A stretch of 64,000 nucleotides of DNA, taken from NCBI RefSeq assembly GCF_014297445.1, contig NZ_JACORU010000010.1:124001-188000 (forward strand). The letters run 5' to 3'. The notes below the pieces were generated by a model, which had not been told where the DNA came from, made no database searches, and was given only the letters and a program-made list of their open reading frames with translations. The position numbers and the translations under genes were made by a program. Positions 1 through 9,129 of this stretch are shown here, in pieces (positions within the stretch are counted from its first letter, which is position 1; every line of letters begins with the position of its first letter). This DNA comes from Ramlibacter albus. GTDB lineage: Bacteria > Pseudomonadota > Gammaproteobacteria > Burkholderiales > Burkholderiaceae_C.

Positions 1-61
1 CCGCGGCACGGCGTCAGCCGCGCCCGGCCTCACGGCGCGATTGTTCTGCGAACCGGCCGAC

Positions 62-87
62 GAAACAAGGGCCGCTTGCGCGGCCCC
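62..87 (-). terminator. Rho-independent terminator of the adhesin gene
   Basis: On the minus strand a 7-bp GC stem (arms at 69-75 and 80-86, 4-nt loop) is followed by TTGTTT, starting 13 bases beyond the stop codon at 100-102. The rest of positions 1-99 shows no gene. The stem plus short T-rich tract fits an intrinsic terminator; a partner transporter gene farther left would then need its own promoter or read-through. Confidence 0.6.
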
Positions 88-99
88 GGTTTGCCTGCC

Positions 100-3000
100 T
101 TACGGCTTGCAGGAGGTGTCGGTGACGATCGGGTCCTTGTTCTTCTTCTCGTCCTTCTTCTTGTCGCCGGACTGCTCCTCCTTCTTCTCGATTTCCTTGT
201 CCTTCGTCTCGGCCTGGGCCTTTTCCTCCTTGACCAGCAGCGACACGAACGTGGTCAGCGTGTTCTGCTGTTCGGTGACGACCTGCTCGACGATGGCCGG
301 TGCGACGTTCGGCAACGCCTCCTGCAACCGCGCGGCCGTGGCGCTGGCTTGCGGCGACGGTGTCGGTGCCGGTGTTGGCGCAGGCGTCGGTGCTGGCGTC
401 GGTGCTGGCGTCGGTGCTGGCGTCGGTGCTGGCGTCGGTGCAGGCGTCGGCGCAGGCGTCGGTGCAGGCGTTGGCGCTGGTGTCGGCGCAGGCGTCGGCG
501 CAGGCGTCGGTGCAGGCGTTGGCGCTGGTGTTGGTGCAGGCGTTGGCGCTGGTGTCGGCGCAGGCGTCGGTGCTGGCGTCGGTGCTGGCGTCGGCGCAGG
601 TGTTGGAGCCGGCGTCGGGGCAGGCGTCGGGGCAGGCGTCGGCGCAGGTGTCGGCGCAGGTGTCGGCGCAGGTGTCGGCGCAGGTGTTGGAGCAGGCGTC
701 GGAGCTGGCGTGGGCGGCGGCGTCGGGGCCGGAGTCGGCGCAGGCGTCGGAGCCGGCGTGGGCGCAGGCGTCGGTGCCGGTGTCGGTGCAGGAGTCGGTG
801 CCGGCGTGGGAGCCGGAGTCGGTGCAGGCGTCGGTGCGGGCGTCGGCGGCGGTGTTGGTGCCGGCGTCGGCGCAGGCGTCGGGGCCGGCGTCGAAGCCGG
901 AGCCGCCGTCGGCGCGGGCGCTTGCGCCGTCAGCCGCAGGTACTTCGCCGGCGGGCTCGTCGCCGAAGATACGACGGACGAGTTGTAGCCCGTCACCGTG
1001 GGCGCAGTGCCCTGGATGTCGCCGATCGAGCTCTCCACGACATCGAAGTTCGTGCCGGCCGCAAAGCCCGACGTCGCCTGCGGGATCGCGCTCGCATTGA
1101 CGACGGTGCCGCCGCCCAGCGTAACCCGCCCATAGGCCCAGACCTTGTCGTAGCTGGAAGACGTGCGCTGCTCGAGCACGAGCGTGCCGTTCGAGGTGTC
1201 GAACCAGCTGTACACGTTGACCTGCGCCGTCGCGCCGGCGCCGCCGGGTGCCATGGTGCCCAGGTTCACCAGCGAGCCGTGGTTGGCGGTGCTGTAGTAC
1301 GAGTCGTAGAAGCCGCCGCTGCCGCTCCACGTCACGCCCGGGCCGATGGTGAGGGTTTGCTGTGTGCCGCTCGAATTGAAGTACATCCAGCCGCCGCCGG
1401 TCTGGACGGTGGCTGTCCCGGGCGTGCTGATCGCCTGCGACGTCGACCCGAGGAACTCGAGCGAATTGCTGCCGGTATCGAAGGTCACGCCATTGGCCAG
1501 TGCGAGACCGTTCTTCACGTACCCGAAGCTGGAGCCGGAGAGCGTGAGGTTGGTGCCGATGGTGACGCCGTCGAAAGTCCCGCTGGAGTTCGAAAGCGTC
1601 TGGCCCGACGGCGACGTCAGCGTGCCGTTGCGGATCGTGCCATTGGCCAGGCCGCTCAGCCCGCCGGGGCCCAGGGCGCCCGTGCTGCCGATGTCGAGCG
1701 TGCCGCCTGCGAGGTCCAGCGTACCCGCCACGTTGACCGTGCTGCCGGCGACGCGGCTGTAGCCGGCGCCGAAGAGCGAGGCGGTGAACGTGCCGCCCAG
1801 GTTCGTCGTGCCAGCGTTCAATGCGATGGCACCCGAGTTCACCACCGTGCCGGCGGAGGCGATCGTCAGCGTGCCGCCGTCGTTGGCCAGTGTCCCGGCC
1901 GAGGCATTCGCGAAGCTGTTGGGCGCGAGGTAGAGGTTGCCGCCCGACGACTTCATCGTGCCGTTGTTGGTGAACGCGCCGTAGTACACGTTCAGCGTGT
2001 TGTTCGCGACGTTCGCGTCGATGACGCCGTTGTTGACGACGTTGGCGACGTAGTAGTTGTAGAAGCTGCCGTAGCCGCGGTAGGTGACGCCGCCACCCAG
2101 CGTGAACGTGCTGGCCGTGCCGCTCCAGTTGGTGTTGAGGCTGCCGCCCGCCGTCTGCAGCGTGGCCGTGCCCGTGCCGCCCGCGACGCCGATCGACTGC
2201 GTGGCGCTGTAGAAGTACAGGCTCGAGTTGCCGAGGTTGAACGTCGCGCCGTTGGCCAGGTTCAGGCCGTTGTAGATGTCGTAGTAATAGCCCCCGGCTG
2301 TCGCGAGGGAGCCGCTGATGGTGACGGCATCGAAGGTGCCGTAGCCGGTGAGCGGGGTGCCGTCGCCGCTGTAGATCGTGCCGTTCTTGATGCGGCCGCT
2401 GCCGAAGCTCGTGAGGCCGCCCACGCTGAACGGGCCCCCGGAGCCGATGTCGAGGGAGCCGCCTGCAAGGTCGAGCGTGCCGGTCAGGCTGACGGTACTG
2501 CCGGCCGCGCGGCTGTAGCCGGCGCCGAACAGGGAGGTCGTGAACGTGCCGCCAAGGTTCGTCGTGCCGGCGTTGAGCGCGATCGCGCCCGAATTGACCA
2601 CGCTGCCGGCGGACGCGATGGTCAGCGTCCCGCCGTTGTTGGCGAGCGTGCCGGTCGAGGAATTCGTGAAGCTGTTCGGCGCCAGGTACAGGTTGCCGCC
2701 CGACGACTTCATCGTGCCGTTGTTGGTGAACGCGCCGTAGTACACGTTGAACGTGTTGCCCGCCACGTTCGCGTCGATGGTGCCGTTGTTGACGACGTTG
2801 GTGACGTAGTAGTTGTAGAAGCTGCCGTACCCCCGGTACGTGACGCCGCCGCCGACCGTGAAGGTGCTGGCCGTGCCGCTCCAGTTGGTGTTGAGGCTGC
2901 CGCCGGCCGTCTGCAGCGTGGCCGTGCCCGTGCCGCCCGCCACGCCGATCGATTGCGTGGTGCCGTTGAAATACAGCGAGGAGCTGTTCAGGTTGAGGGT

Positions 3001-6000
3001 TGCGCCGTTGGCGAGCGTGAGGCCGCCGTAGATGTCGTAGTAGTAGCCCCCGGTCGTCGACAGCGAGCCGCCGATGGTGACGCTCTCCAGCGTGGCGTAG
3101 CCGGTGAGCGGCGTGCCGTCGCCGCTGTAGATCGTGCCGTTCTTGATGCGGCCGCTGCCGGAACTCGACAGGCCGCCCGAGCTGAACGGCCCGCCCGAGC
3201 CGATGTCCAGCGAGCCGCCCGCGAGGTCCAGCGTGCCCGTCAGGTTGACCGTCGTACCCGCCGCGCGCGAGTAGCCGGTGCCGAAGAGCGAGGTGGTGAA
3301 CGTGCCGCCCAGGTTGGTGGTGCCGGCGTTCAATGCGATGGCGCCCGAGTTCACGACCGTGCCCGCGGAGGCGATCGTCAGCGTGCCGCCGTTGTTGGCG
3401 AGCGTGCCGGTCGCAGTATTCGTGAGGCTGTTGGGCGACAGGTAGAGGTTGCCGCCCGACGACTTCATCGTGCCGTTGTTCGTGAACGCGCCGTAGTACA
3501 CGTTCAGCGTGTTGCCCGCCACGTCCGCGTCGATGACGCCGTTGTTGACGACGTTGGTGACGTAGTAGTTGTAGAAGCTGCCGTACCCCCGGTACGTGAC
3601 GCCGCCGCCGACCGTGAAGGTGCTGGCCGTGCCGCTCCAGTTGGTGTTCAGGCTGCCGCCGGCCGTCTGCAGCGTCGCGGTGCCCGCCGTCGCACCGGCA
3701 GCCACGCCGATCGACTGCGACGTGCCGTAGAAGTAGAGCGACGAGCTGGTCAGGTTGAGCGTGGCGCCGTTGGCGAGCGTGAGGCCGCCATACACGTCGT
3801 AGTAGTAGCCCGGCGCGGTCGCCAGGGAGCCGCTGACCGTGATGCCCTCCAGCGTGGTGTAGCCCGTGAGGGGCGTGCCGTCGCTGCTGGAGATCGTGCC
3901 GTTCTTGATGCGCCCGCTGCCGGAGCTCGTGAGGCCGCCCGCGCCGAGCAGGCCGGACGAGCCGATGTCCAGCGACCCGCCCGCGAGGTCCAGCGTGCCG
4001 TACAGGTACATCTGCCCGCCGGTGCGGGAGATGCTGCCCAACGAGGTCGTCGTCATCGTCCCGTTGAGGTTCACCGCGCCGCCGCTTTGCACCAGCGTGC
4101 CGGCGTTCGTCCAGGTGGTGAAGCTGCCCGAGCCCAGGGCCAGCGTGCCGCCGCTCGCGCCCATGGTGCCGTTGTTGGTGAAGGTGTTGGGCGAGATGAG
4201 GAACGTGGTGCCCGCGGTGTTCGCGTCGATCACGCCGTTGTTGATGATCGTGCCGCCCGTGCCGCCGTACAGCGAACCGTAGCCCCGGGTCGTGAGGCCG
4301 CCGTACATCGTCAGCGTGGCGCCGCCATAGGTGTACAGGTAGCCCCCCGCCATCACGAGCGAGCTGGGGCCCGGGCTGCCCATCATCTGGGCGCCGCTTC
4401 CGGTCGGGAAGTTCAGGCCGCTGCCGCTGTTGAGCGTCAGCGTCGAGCCGGTGAGCATGCCCATGCCGCCGGTCACCGTCGCATACGAGTTCGCCGCCAG
4501 CGCCACGCTGCCGGAGATCGCCACGGTGTCCAGCTGCATGTTCGAGCCCGTGAGCGGCACGCCGCCCGTGCTGCTGATCGCCGCGTTGCGGATCGTCGCG
4601 CCGCTTTGCACCGTGGAGAGGCCGCCGGTGCCGAACCGCCCGCCGTTGCCGATGTCCAGGTTGCCGAACGCCATGTCCAGCGTGCCGTACAGGTTCATCA
4701 GCCCGCCGGTGCGGGAGATGCTGCCCAGCGAACCGTTCGTCATCGAGCCGCTCAGGTTCACCGCGCCCGCGCTTTGCACCAGCGTGCCTGCGTTGCTCCA
4801 GCTGGTGAAGGTGCCCGAGCCGAGGGACAGCGTGCCGCCGCTCGCCCCCATCGTGCCGTTGTTGGTGAACGTGTTCGGCACGATCGTGAGCGCCAGCAGG
4901 CTGGAGTTCGCGTCGATCACGCCGTTGTTGATGATCGTGCCGCCGGTGGCGCCGTACAGGGAACCGTAACCCTTGGTCGTCATGCCGCCGAACAGCGTCA
5001 GCGTCGCGCCGCCATACGTGTAAAGGTAGCCGCCCGCCATCACGAGCGTGCTGGGGCCGGGGCTGCCCATCTGCTGCGCACCGCTGGCGCCGGGGAAGTT
5101 CAGACCGCTGCCGCTGTTGAGCGTCAGCGTCGAGCCGGTGAGCATGCCCATGCCGCCGGTCACCGTCGCATACGAGTTCGCCGAAAACGCCACGCTGCCG
5201 GAGATCGCCACGGTGTCCAGCTGCATGTTCGAGCCGTTCAGCGCCACCCCGCCGGTGCTGCTGATCGCCGCGTTGCGGATCGTCGCGCCGCTTTGCACCG
5301 AGGTCAGCCCGCCCGTGCCGAAACGCCCGCCGTTGCCGATGTCCAGGTTGCCGAACGCCATGTCCAGCGTGCCGCCCAGGTTCATGGTGCCGGCGGACCG
5401 CGAGATCGAGCCGAGCGAGGCGTTCGTCATCGAGCCGTTGAGGTCGATCCTGCCGCCGGACTGAAGGATCGTGCCGGCATTGCTCCAGCTGGTGAAGGTG
5501 CCGGAGCCGATGGTCAGCGTGCCGCCGCTCGCACCCATCGTGCCGTTGTTCGTGAACGTGTTCGGCTGGATCGATAGCGTCAGCAGGCTGGAGCTCGCGT
5601 CGACCACGCCGCTGTTGACCACGGCGCCGCCGGTGGCCCCATAGATCGAGCCGTAACCCCGGAAAGTGACGCCGGTGCCGATCGTTGCCGTGGCGCCGTT
5701 GTACGTGTAGAGGTAGCCCGCGTTGCTCTGGATCGTCGCCGTGCCCGCGGTGGAGATGGTTTGCGCGCCGCCGGCCGTCTGGAAGTTCAGGCCGCCACCG
5801 CTGTTGATCGTGAGCGTTGCGCCCGACGCCATCCCCATCCCGCTGGAAATGGTGGCATAGGAGCCCGTGCCGAACGCGACGTTGCCGCTGATCGTGACGC
5901 CGTCCAGGCGCATGTCGGTACCGCTCAAGGTGCCGTTGGTGAGCGTGCCGTTCTTGATCGTGGCGCTGCTCGCACTGGTGAGGCCGCCCGTGCCGAAGCG

Positions 6001-8301
6001 GCCGGTGCTGGACAGGTCCAGGGTGCCGCCGAGCATGTCGAGCGTGGCCGTGCCCAGGTTGCTCAGCGTGAACGAACCCCCGCTGCGCGCGATGCTGCCC
6101 AGCGTGGTGTTCGTGATGGAGCCGTTGAGCGTGACCGTGCCACCGCTCTGCACGAACGTGCCGTTGTTGCTCCATGACATCGTGCCGGAGGTCATGACCA
6201 GTGAGCCGGCGCTGGCGCCCCAGGTGCCGTTGTTGATGAACGTGCCGGTGTTCAGGCTCAGCTGGGTGCTGGCGGTGGACGCGTCGATGACGCCGTTGTT
6301 CACCAACGTGCCGCTCGTGCCGCCAATGGAGCCGGAGCCGCGAACCGTCATGCCGCTGGCCAGTTGCACGACCGCGCCCGAGCCGACGGTCAGCGACCCG
6401 CCATTGAGCTGGATCGTTGCCGTGCCGCTGGCGGGCCCGATGGTGTTCGTGGTGGAGCTCGCGGTGACGAGCCCGCCCGAGAGCGTGAGGGTCACGCCGC
6501 TGGCGAACTTCAGGCCACCTGCCACCGTGCCGCTGCCGGTCAGGGTGACGTTGGTGCCGAGCATCACGTTGTTCAGGATGCTGGAGAAGCTCGCGCTGCC
6601 CTGCGGGATGTTCAGCGTGAGGCCGCCGCCGCCGCCGAGGATGGTGTTGGCGATGGCGACGCTCGGCGCGTTCAGCGTGAGCGTGCGCGCCGGCGTGTTG
6701 GAGTACGAGATGCCGCCGCCGGTGGACAGCAGGCTGACGGCGCTGGTCGCAGCGAGCGTCACGTCGGCGTTCGTCAGCACCGTGTTCAGCGCGGTGTACG
6801 TGATGGTGCTTGTGACGGCACCGAAGTTCGCCGAGGACGACAGGTCGGTCGCAGTGGTGATGTCGTCGCCCGTCGTCGCATCGCCATTCAGGTTGGGAAT
6901 AGCCGGTGCAGTCGCGGTCGCCAGCCCCACGCGGATGGTGGTGGGGTCCAGCAGCAGCGTGCCGCGCCGACCGCGCCGCGACGACAGGTCCGCCGTCCCG
7001 CGGAAGTAGAGAACGTTCTTGCCCGACGTCTCGCCGAAGCCGCCGTCGCCGCCCTGCTCGCCGCCACGTGCCGAGAGATGCCCGTCGAAATTCGTGGACT
7101 CGTCGGCCCAGACAATCACGCGGCCGCCGTCGCCGTACGCGCGCGCATCGGCGCCGAGTACGACGCCGGGCGCCACTTCGGTCACCTGCGCGTTCGGCAC
7201 ATCGGGGTTCTTGCCCTGGTAGTCGCCACCGACGAGGATCGTGCCGCCGCCGGCATCGCCCGAGACATCCACCTTCGCGCCCGTATCCAGCACGACCTTG
7301 CGCGCGAGGATCTCGACGCGGCCACCCTTCGCGTCGGGAGCCGCCGGCGCATCCACCGGCAAAGCGACGGATTGCGCACTGACGACGCCCTGCACCTGCG
7401 CGAGTTCGCCCGCCTGGATCGTGATGCTGCCGCCCGGCCGCCCCTGCGCGCCTTCGGCCGTGATCACCGCCCCCGGCGTCACGACGGCCTGCTTCTGCGC
7501 ACGCAGCACGACGCGGCCGCCCTCGAGCGTGGCCGTCTGCGCCTGGATCAGCCCGCTGTGCCTGAGCGTGCCGGCAAAGATGCCTACCGCGTCGCCCTTG
7601 AGCGTGCCCAGGTTCACTGCGGTGTCCGCCGGCGCCTGCACCTCCATCACGATGCCTTCGAGCCCGCGGCCCGTGATCTCCACCTTCTGCCCGGCCGCGA
7701 GGACCGTCGCGCCGCCTTGCGACTGCACCACCGCCTGCGCACCGGTCTCGACGTTCGGCGCGATCAGCACGACGTCGCCGCCACGTGCGACGACGTTGCC
7801 GTTGACGTTCACCGAACCCGCGTTGCCGTCATTCGCAAACCGCAGCCGCCCGTTGCGCGCGTCCGCCTCGCTCATCTGCAGCGTCGAGGCCGTGAAGCCG
7901 GCGGTGTCCACCACCGCGCCCGCACCCACCGTGATGCCGGTCGGGTTGACCAGCACGAGCCGGCCGTTGGAGCCCAGCGTGCCGAAGATCTGCGAGGGGT
8001 TGTTGCCCACCACGCGGTTGATCGACGTGCTCGCCGCGTTGGGCTGCTGGAAGTACGTGCCCTGCCCGGCAGGGATGGAGAAGCTTTGCCAGTTGATGGC
8101 CGAGTGGTTGGCGCCGGCCGCGTTCTGCGTCGTGACGAGCAGGTTGTTGCCCTGCTTGTTGAACGTGGCCTGCCCCGCGATCACCTGCGGGCCGGCGGGC
8201 TGCGCCTGCGCCCCGCCGAACGCGGCACACAGCGCCATCGCCAGGACTGCGGGCGGGCAGGCCGGCGCTGGAGTTGTGGACTTTCTATTGCGTTGGCGCA
8301 T
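100..8301 (-). CDS. Two-partner secretion exoprotein, filamentous haemagglutinin-like adhesin
   Basis: About 2733 residues. The chosen ATG has GGGGAA a few bases upstream and gives a basic signal peptide (MRQRNRK..., Ala-rich core, cleavage near AQA-QP, residue 34). Residues about 35-150 form a TPS domain with RVVGNNPSQIFG and NPTGITVG motifs, which in this family are recognised by a TpsB outer-membrane pore. A GGDGGFGETSGK and LLLDPTT stretch typical of FHA-type proteins follows. The long middle is Gly/Ser/Thr/Asn-rich beta-helix-like repeats. The C-terminus carries about 45 Pro-Ala-Pro-Thr units and a charged tail ending CKP; there is no autotransporter barrel. Expected location is cell surface or secreted. 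No tpsB is visible. Adhesion is inferred from the family. Confidence 0.88.
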   Translation of the reverse strand: MRQRNRKSTTPAPACPPAVLAMALCAAFGGAQAQPAGPQVIAGQATFNKQGNNLLVTTQNAAGANHSAINWQSFSIPAGQGTYFQQPNAASTSINRVVGNNPSQIFGTLGSNGRLVLVNPTGITVGAGAVVDTAGFTASTLQMSEADARNGRLRFANDGNAGSVNVNGNVVARGGDVVLIAPNVETGAQAVVQSQGGATVLAAGQKVEITGRGLEGIVMEVQAPADTAVNLGTLKGDAVGIFAGTLRHSGLIQAQTATLEGGRVVLRAQKQAVVTPGAVITAEGAQGRPGGSITIQAGELAQVQGVVSAQSVALPVDAPAAPDAKGGRVEILARKVVLDTGAKVDVSGDAGGGTILVGGDYQGKNPDVPNAQVTEVAPGVVLGADARAYGDGGRVIVWADESTNFDGHLSARGGEQGGDGGFGETSGKNVLYFRGTADLSSRRGRRGTLLLDPTTIRVGLATATAPAIPNLNGDATTGDDITTATDLSSSANFGAVTSTITYTALNTVLTNADVTLAATSAVSLLSTGGGISYSNTPARTLTLNAPSVAIANTILGGGGGLTLNIPQGSASFSSILNNVMLGTNVTLTGSGTVAGGLKFASGVTLTLSGGLVTASSTTNTIGPASGTATIQLNGGSLTVGSGAVVQLASGMTVRGSGSIGGTSGTLVNNGVIDASTASTQLSLNTGTFINNGTWGASAGSLVMTSGTMSWSNNGTFVQSGGTVTLNGSITNTTLGSIARSGGSFTLSNLGTATLDMLGGTLDLSSTGRFGTGGLTSASSATIKNGTLTNGTLSGTDMRLDGVTISGNVAFGTGSYATISSGMGMASGATLTINSGGGLNFQTAGGAQTISTAGTATIQSNAGYLYTYNGATATIGTGVTFRGYGSIYGATGGAVVNSGVVDASSSLLTLSIQPNTFTNNGTMGASGGTLTIGSGTFTSWSNAGTILQSGGRIDLNGSMTNASLGSISRSAGTMNLGGTLDMAFGNLDIGNGGRFGTGGLTSVQSGATIRNAAISSTGGVALNGSNMQLDTVAISGSVAFSANSYATVTGGMGMLTGSTLTLNSGSGLNFPGASGAQQMGSPGPSTLVMAGGYLYTYGGATLTLFGGMTTKGYGSLYGATGGTIINNGVIDANSSLLALTIVPNTFTNNGTMGASGGTLSLGSGTFTSWSNAGTLVQSAGAVNLSGSMTNGSLGSISRTGGLMNLYGTLDMAFGNLDIGNGGRFGTGGLSTVQSGATIRNAAISSTGGVPLTGSNMQLDTVAISGSVALAANSYATVTGGMGMLTGSTLTLNSGSGLNFPTGSGAQMMGSPGPSSLVMAGGYLYTYGGATLTMYGGLTTRGYGSLYGGTGGTIINNGVIDANTAGTTFLISPNTFTNNGTMGASGGTLALGSGSFTTWTNAGTLVQSGGAVNLNGTMTTTSLGSISRTGGQMYLYGTLDLAGGSLDIGSSGLLGAGGLTSSGSGRIKNGTISSSDGTPLTGYTTLEGITVSGSLATAPGYYYDVYGGLTLANGATLNLTSSSLYFYGTSQSIGVAAGATAGTATLQTAGGSLNTNWSGTASTFTVGGGVTYRGYGSFYNYYVTNVVNNGVIDADVAGNTLNVYYGAFTNNGTMKSSGGNLYLSPNSLTNTATGTLANNGGTLTIASAGTVVNSGAIALNAGTTNLGGTFTTSLFGTGYSRAAGTTVNLTGTLDLAGGSLDIGSGGPFSSGGLSSSGSGRIKNGTIYSGDGTPLTGYATLESVTIGGSLSTTGGYYYDIYGGLTLANGATLNLNSSSLYFNGTTQSIGVAGGTGTATLQTAGGSLNTNWSGTASTFTVGGGVTYRGYGSFYNYYVTNVVNNGTIDANVAGNTFNVYYGAFTNNGTMKSSGGNLYLAPNSFTNSSTGTLANNGGTLTIASAGSVVNSGAIALNAGTTNLGGTFTTSLFGAGYSRAAGSTVSLTGTLDLAGGSLDIGSGGPFSVGGLTSFGSGRIKNGTIYSGDGTPLTGYGTFDAVTISGSLATAGGYYYDIYNGLNLANGATFNLGNSSLYFYSATQSIGVAGGTGTATLQTAGGSLNTNWSGTASTFTLGGGVTYRGYGSFYNYYVANVVNNGVIDANVANNTLNVYYGAFTNNGTMKSSGGNLYLAPNSFANASAGTLANDGGTLTIASAGTVVNSGAIALNAGTTNLGGTFTASLFGAGYSRVAGSTVNVAGTLDLAGGTLDIGSTGALGPGGLSGLANGTIRNGTLTSPSGQTLSNSSGTFDGVTIGTNLTLSGSSFGYVKNGLALANGVTFDTGSNSLEFLGSTSQAISTPGTATVQTGGGWMYFNSSGTQQTLTIGPGVTWSGSGGFYDSYYSTANHGSLVNLGTMAPGGAGATAQVNVYSWFDTSNGTLVLEQRTSSSYDKVWAYGRVTLGGGTVVNASAIPQATSGFAAGTNFDVVESSIGDIQGTAPTVTGYNSSVVSSATSPPAKYLRLTAQAPAPTAAPASTPAPTPAPTPAPTPPPTPAPTPAPTPAPTPAPTPAPTPAPTPAPTPAPTPAPTPAPTPPPTPAPTPAPTPAPTPAPTPAPTPAPTPAPTPAPTPAPTPAPTPAPTPAPTPAPTPAPTPAPTPAPTPAPTPAPTPAPTPAPTPAPTPAPTPAPTPAPTPAPTPAPTPAPTPAPTPAPTPSPQASATAARLQEALPNVAPAIVEQVVTEQQNTLTTFVSLLVKEEKAQAETKDKEIEKKEEQSGDKKKDEKKNKDPIVTDTSCKP
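349..905 (-). repeat. Tandem 12-bp repeat encoding the Pro-Ala-Pro-Thr tail
   Basis: About 45 imperfect copies of a 12-bp unit (plus-strand form near GGCGTCGGTGCT) lie inside the adhesin 3' region and encode PAPT tetrads, with a few PPPT variants. The unit length is a multiple of three, so slippage would change tail length without a frameshift. The tail resembles proline-rich cell-wall spacers. Confidence 0.9.
1761..3300 (-). repeat. About 755-bp direct repeat modules within the adhesin gene (family A)
   Basis: Anchor sequences around GTAGCCGG(C/T)GCCGAA recur near 1761, 2516 and 3270, about 755 bp apart, with high similarity across each interval. The encoded modules share the phrases TNLGGTFT, LTGTLDLAGGSLDIGS and ASTFTVGGGVTYRGYGS. 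They look like recently duplicated beta-helix segments. Confidence 0.8.
4049..5450 (-). repeat. About 690-bp direct repeat modules within the adhesin gene (family B)
   Basis: A second module type recurs with anchors near 4049, 4736 and 5425, about 688 bp apart. The encoded units share GTLDMAFGNLDIGNGGRFGTGGL-like text, with the copies at about 4640-4690 and 5330-5375 nearly identical. This family is distinct from the 755-bp modules downstream in the same protein. Confidence 0.8.
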
Positions 8302-8547
8302 GTCGGTTCCCCAAGAGCGGCCATTGTTGTTTGCAGCGACGCAGCATTGTGCAGCGCCCGACCAACGGGCCCTATGACGGACGTCACACCGTTTCTGCCG
8401 CATTTCCGGAAAAGGGAGGGCCTGCGCCCTAGTTCGCTTGCCTGTGGTGCGCGGGCCACGCAAGGGCAGGTCAGGCCACGGTCAGCCGATTTGCGTTGGC
8501 CGTGCACGAGGCGCATCATGGCCGCAACAGCAGCAAGGAGGCACCTC
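8302..8547. promoter_or_regulatory. Divergent intergenic region, adhesin versus CBS protein
   Basis: These 246 bases separate two divergent genes and must hold both promoters. A dyad TGAC-GGAC-GTCA lies at 8375-8386 and could be a regulator site. No convincing sigma-70 hexamers were resolved by eye. The CBS gene has a strong Shine-Dalgarno AAGGAGG at 8535-8541. Confidence 0.4.
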
Positions 8548-9129
8548 ATGGCCTACAGCACTTTGCCCGTCCTGCCCGCGATCGGCTCCATCCCGATCTG
8601 CAGCCCCGAGCGCGGCCAGCCCGACGTGACGCTCGACTCGGCGGCGCTGCTCGTCATGACGGACCTCAAGCGCGTGGCCGCCGCGGTGACGTCGCCGCAG
8701 GAGACCATGGATGCGGCCCACGCCTTCATGATCCAGCGCGGCGTGCGCATGCTGCTGGCCGTGGACGGCAAGGGCAGCCTGGCCGGCATCGTCACCACCA
8801 ACGACATCCTCGGCGAGAAGCCCATTGCCGTCGCGCACGAGCTGGGGGTCAAGCACAACCAGCTGACGGTGGCGGACATCATGACGCCCGCCGATCGCCT
8901 CGATGCCTTCGACATGCAGGCCGTGCGCGGCGCGCGCGTGGGCCAGGTCGTGGCCAGCCTGCAGCAGGCGCGGCGCCATCACGCGCTCGTCGTGCAGGTG
9001 TCGGCCGAGGGCGTGCGCGAGGTGCGCGGGCTCTTCTCGCTCACCCAGATCGCGCGGCAGCTGGGCATGCCGCTGACGCTGCCGACCGCCGCCAACTCGT
9101 TCGCGGAGATCGAGGCGGCGCTGGCCTAG
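8548..9129 (+). CDS. CBS domain-containing protein
   Basis: 193 residues. The start is fixed by AAGGAGG 6 bases upstream of ATG; longer reading frames run through the antisense of the adhesin and are not credible. Two CBS modules are visible: one at about residues 25-90 (VTSPQETMDAAHAFM, GSLAGIVTTNDIL) and one at about 105-185 (VADIMTP, VGQVVASL, VRGLFSLTQIARQLG). CBS pairs usually bind adenine nucleotides and act as cytosolic energy or ligand sensors; no partner domain is fused here, so the regulated target is unknown. The TAG stop overlaps the opposing gene's TAG in a shared CTAG. Confidence 0.85.
   Translation: MAYSTLPVLPAIGSIPICSPERGQPDVTLDSAALLVMTDLKRVAAAVTSPQETMDAAHAFMIQRGVRMLLAVDGKGSLAGIVTTNDILGEKPIAVAHELGVKHNQLTVADIMTPADRLDAFDMQAVRGARVGQVVASLQQARRHHALVVQVSAEGVREVRGLFSLTQIARQLGMPLTLPTAANSFAEIEAALA

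Noticed and set aside
349..905. Possible CRISPR array from regular 12-bp repeats
   Set aside because: Repeats are contiguous, have no unique spacers and lie in frame within a coding region.
76..5577. Very long open frames on both strands across the adhesin gene, up to about 2050 codons
   Set aside because: They are Arg/Ala/His-rich shadow frames caused by high GC and repeats; only the frame with a signal peptide and TPS domain has recognisable protein features.
8302..8547. Upstream extension of the adhesin start by 54 codons
   Set aside because: It would bury the signal peptide inside the protein and has no ribosome site; the MRQRNRK start has one.
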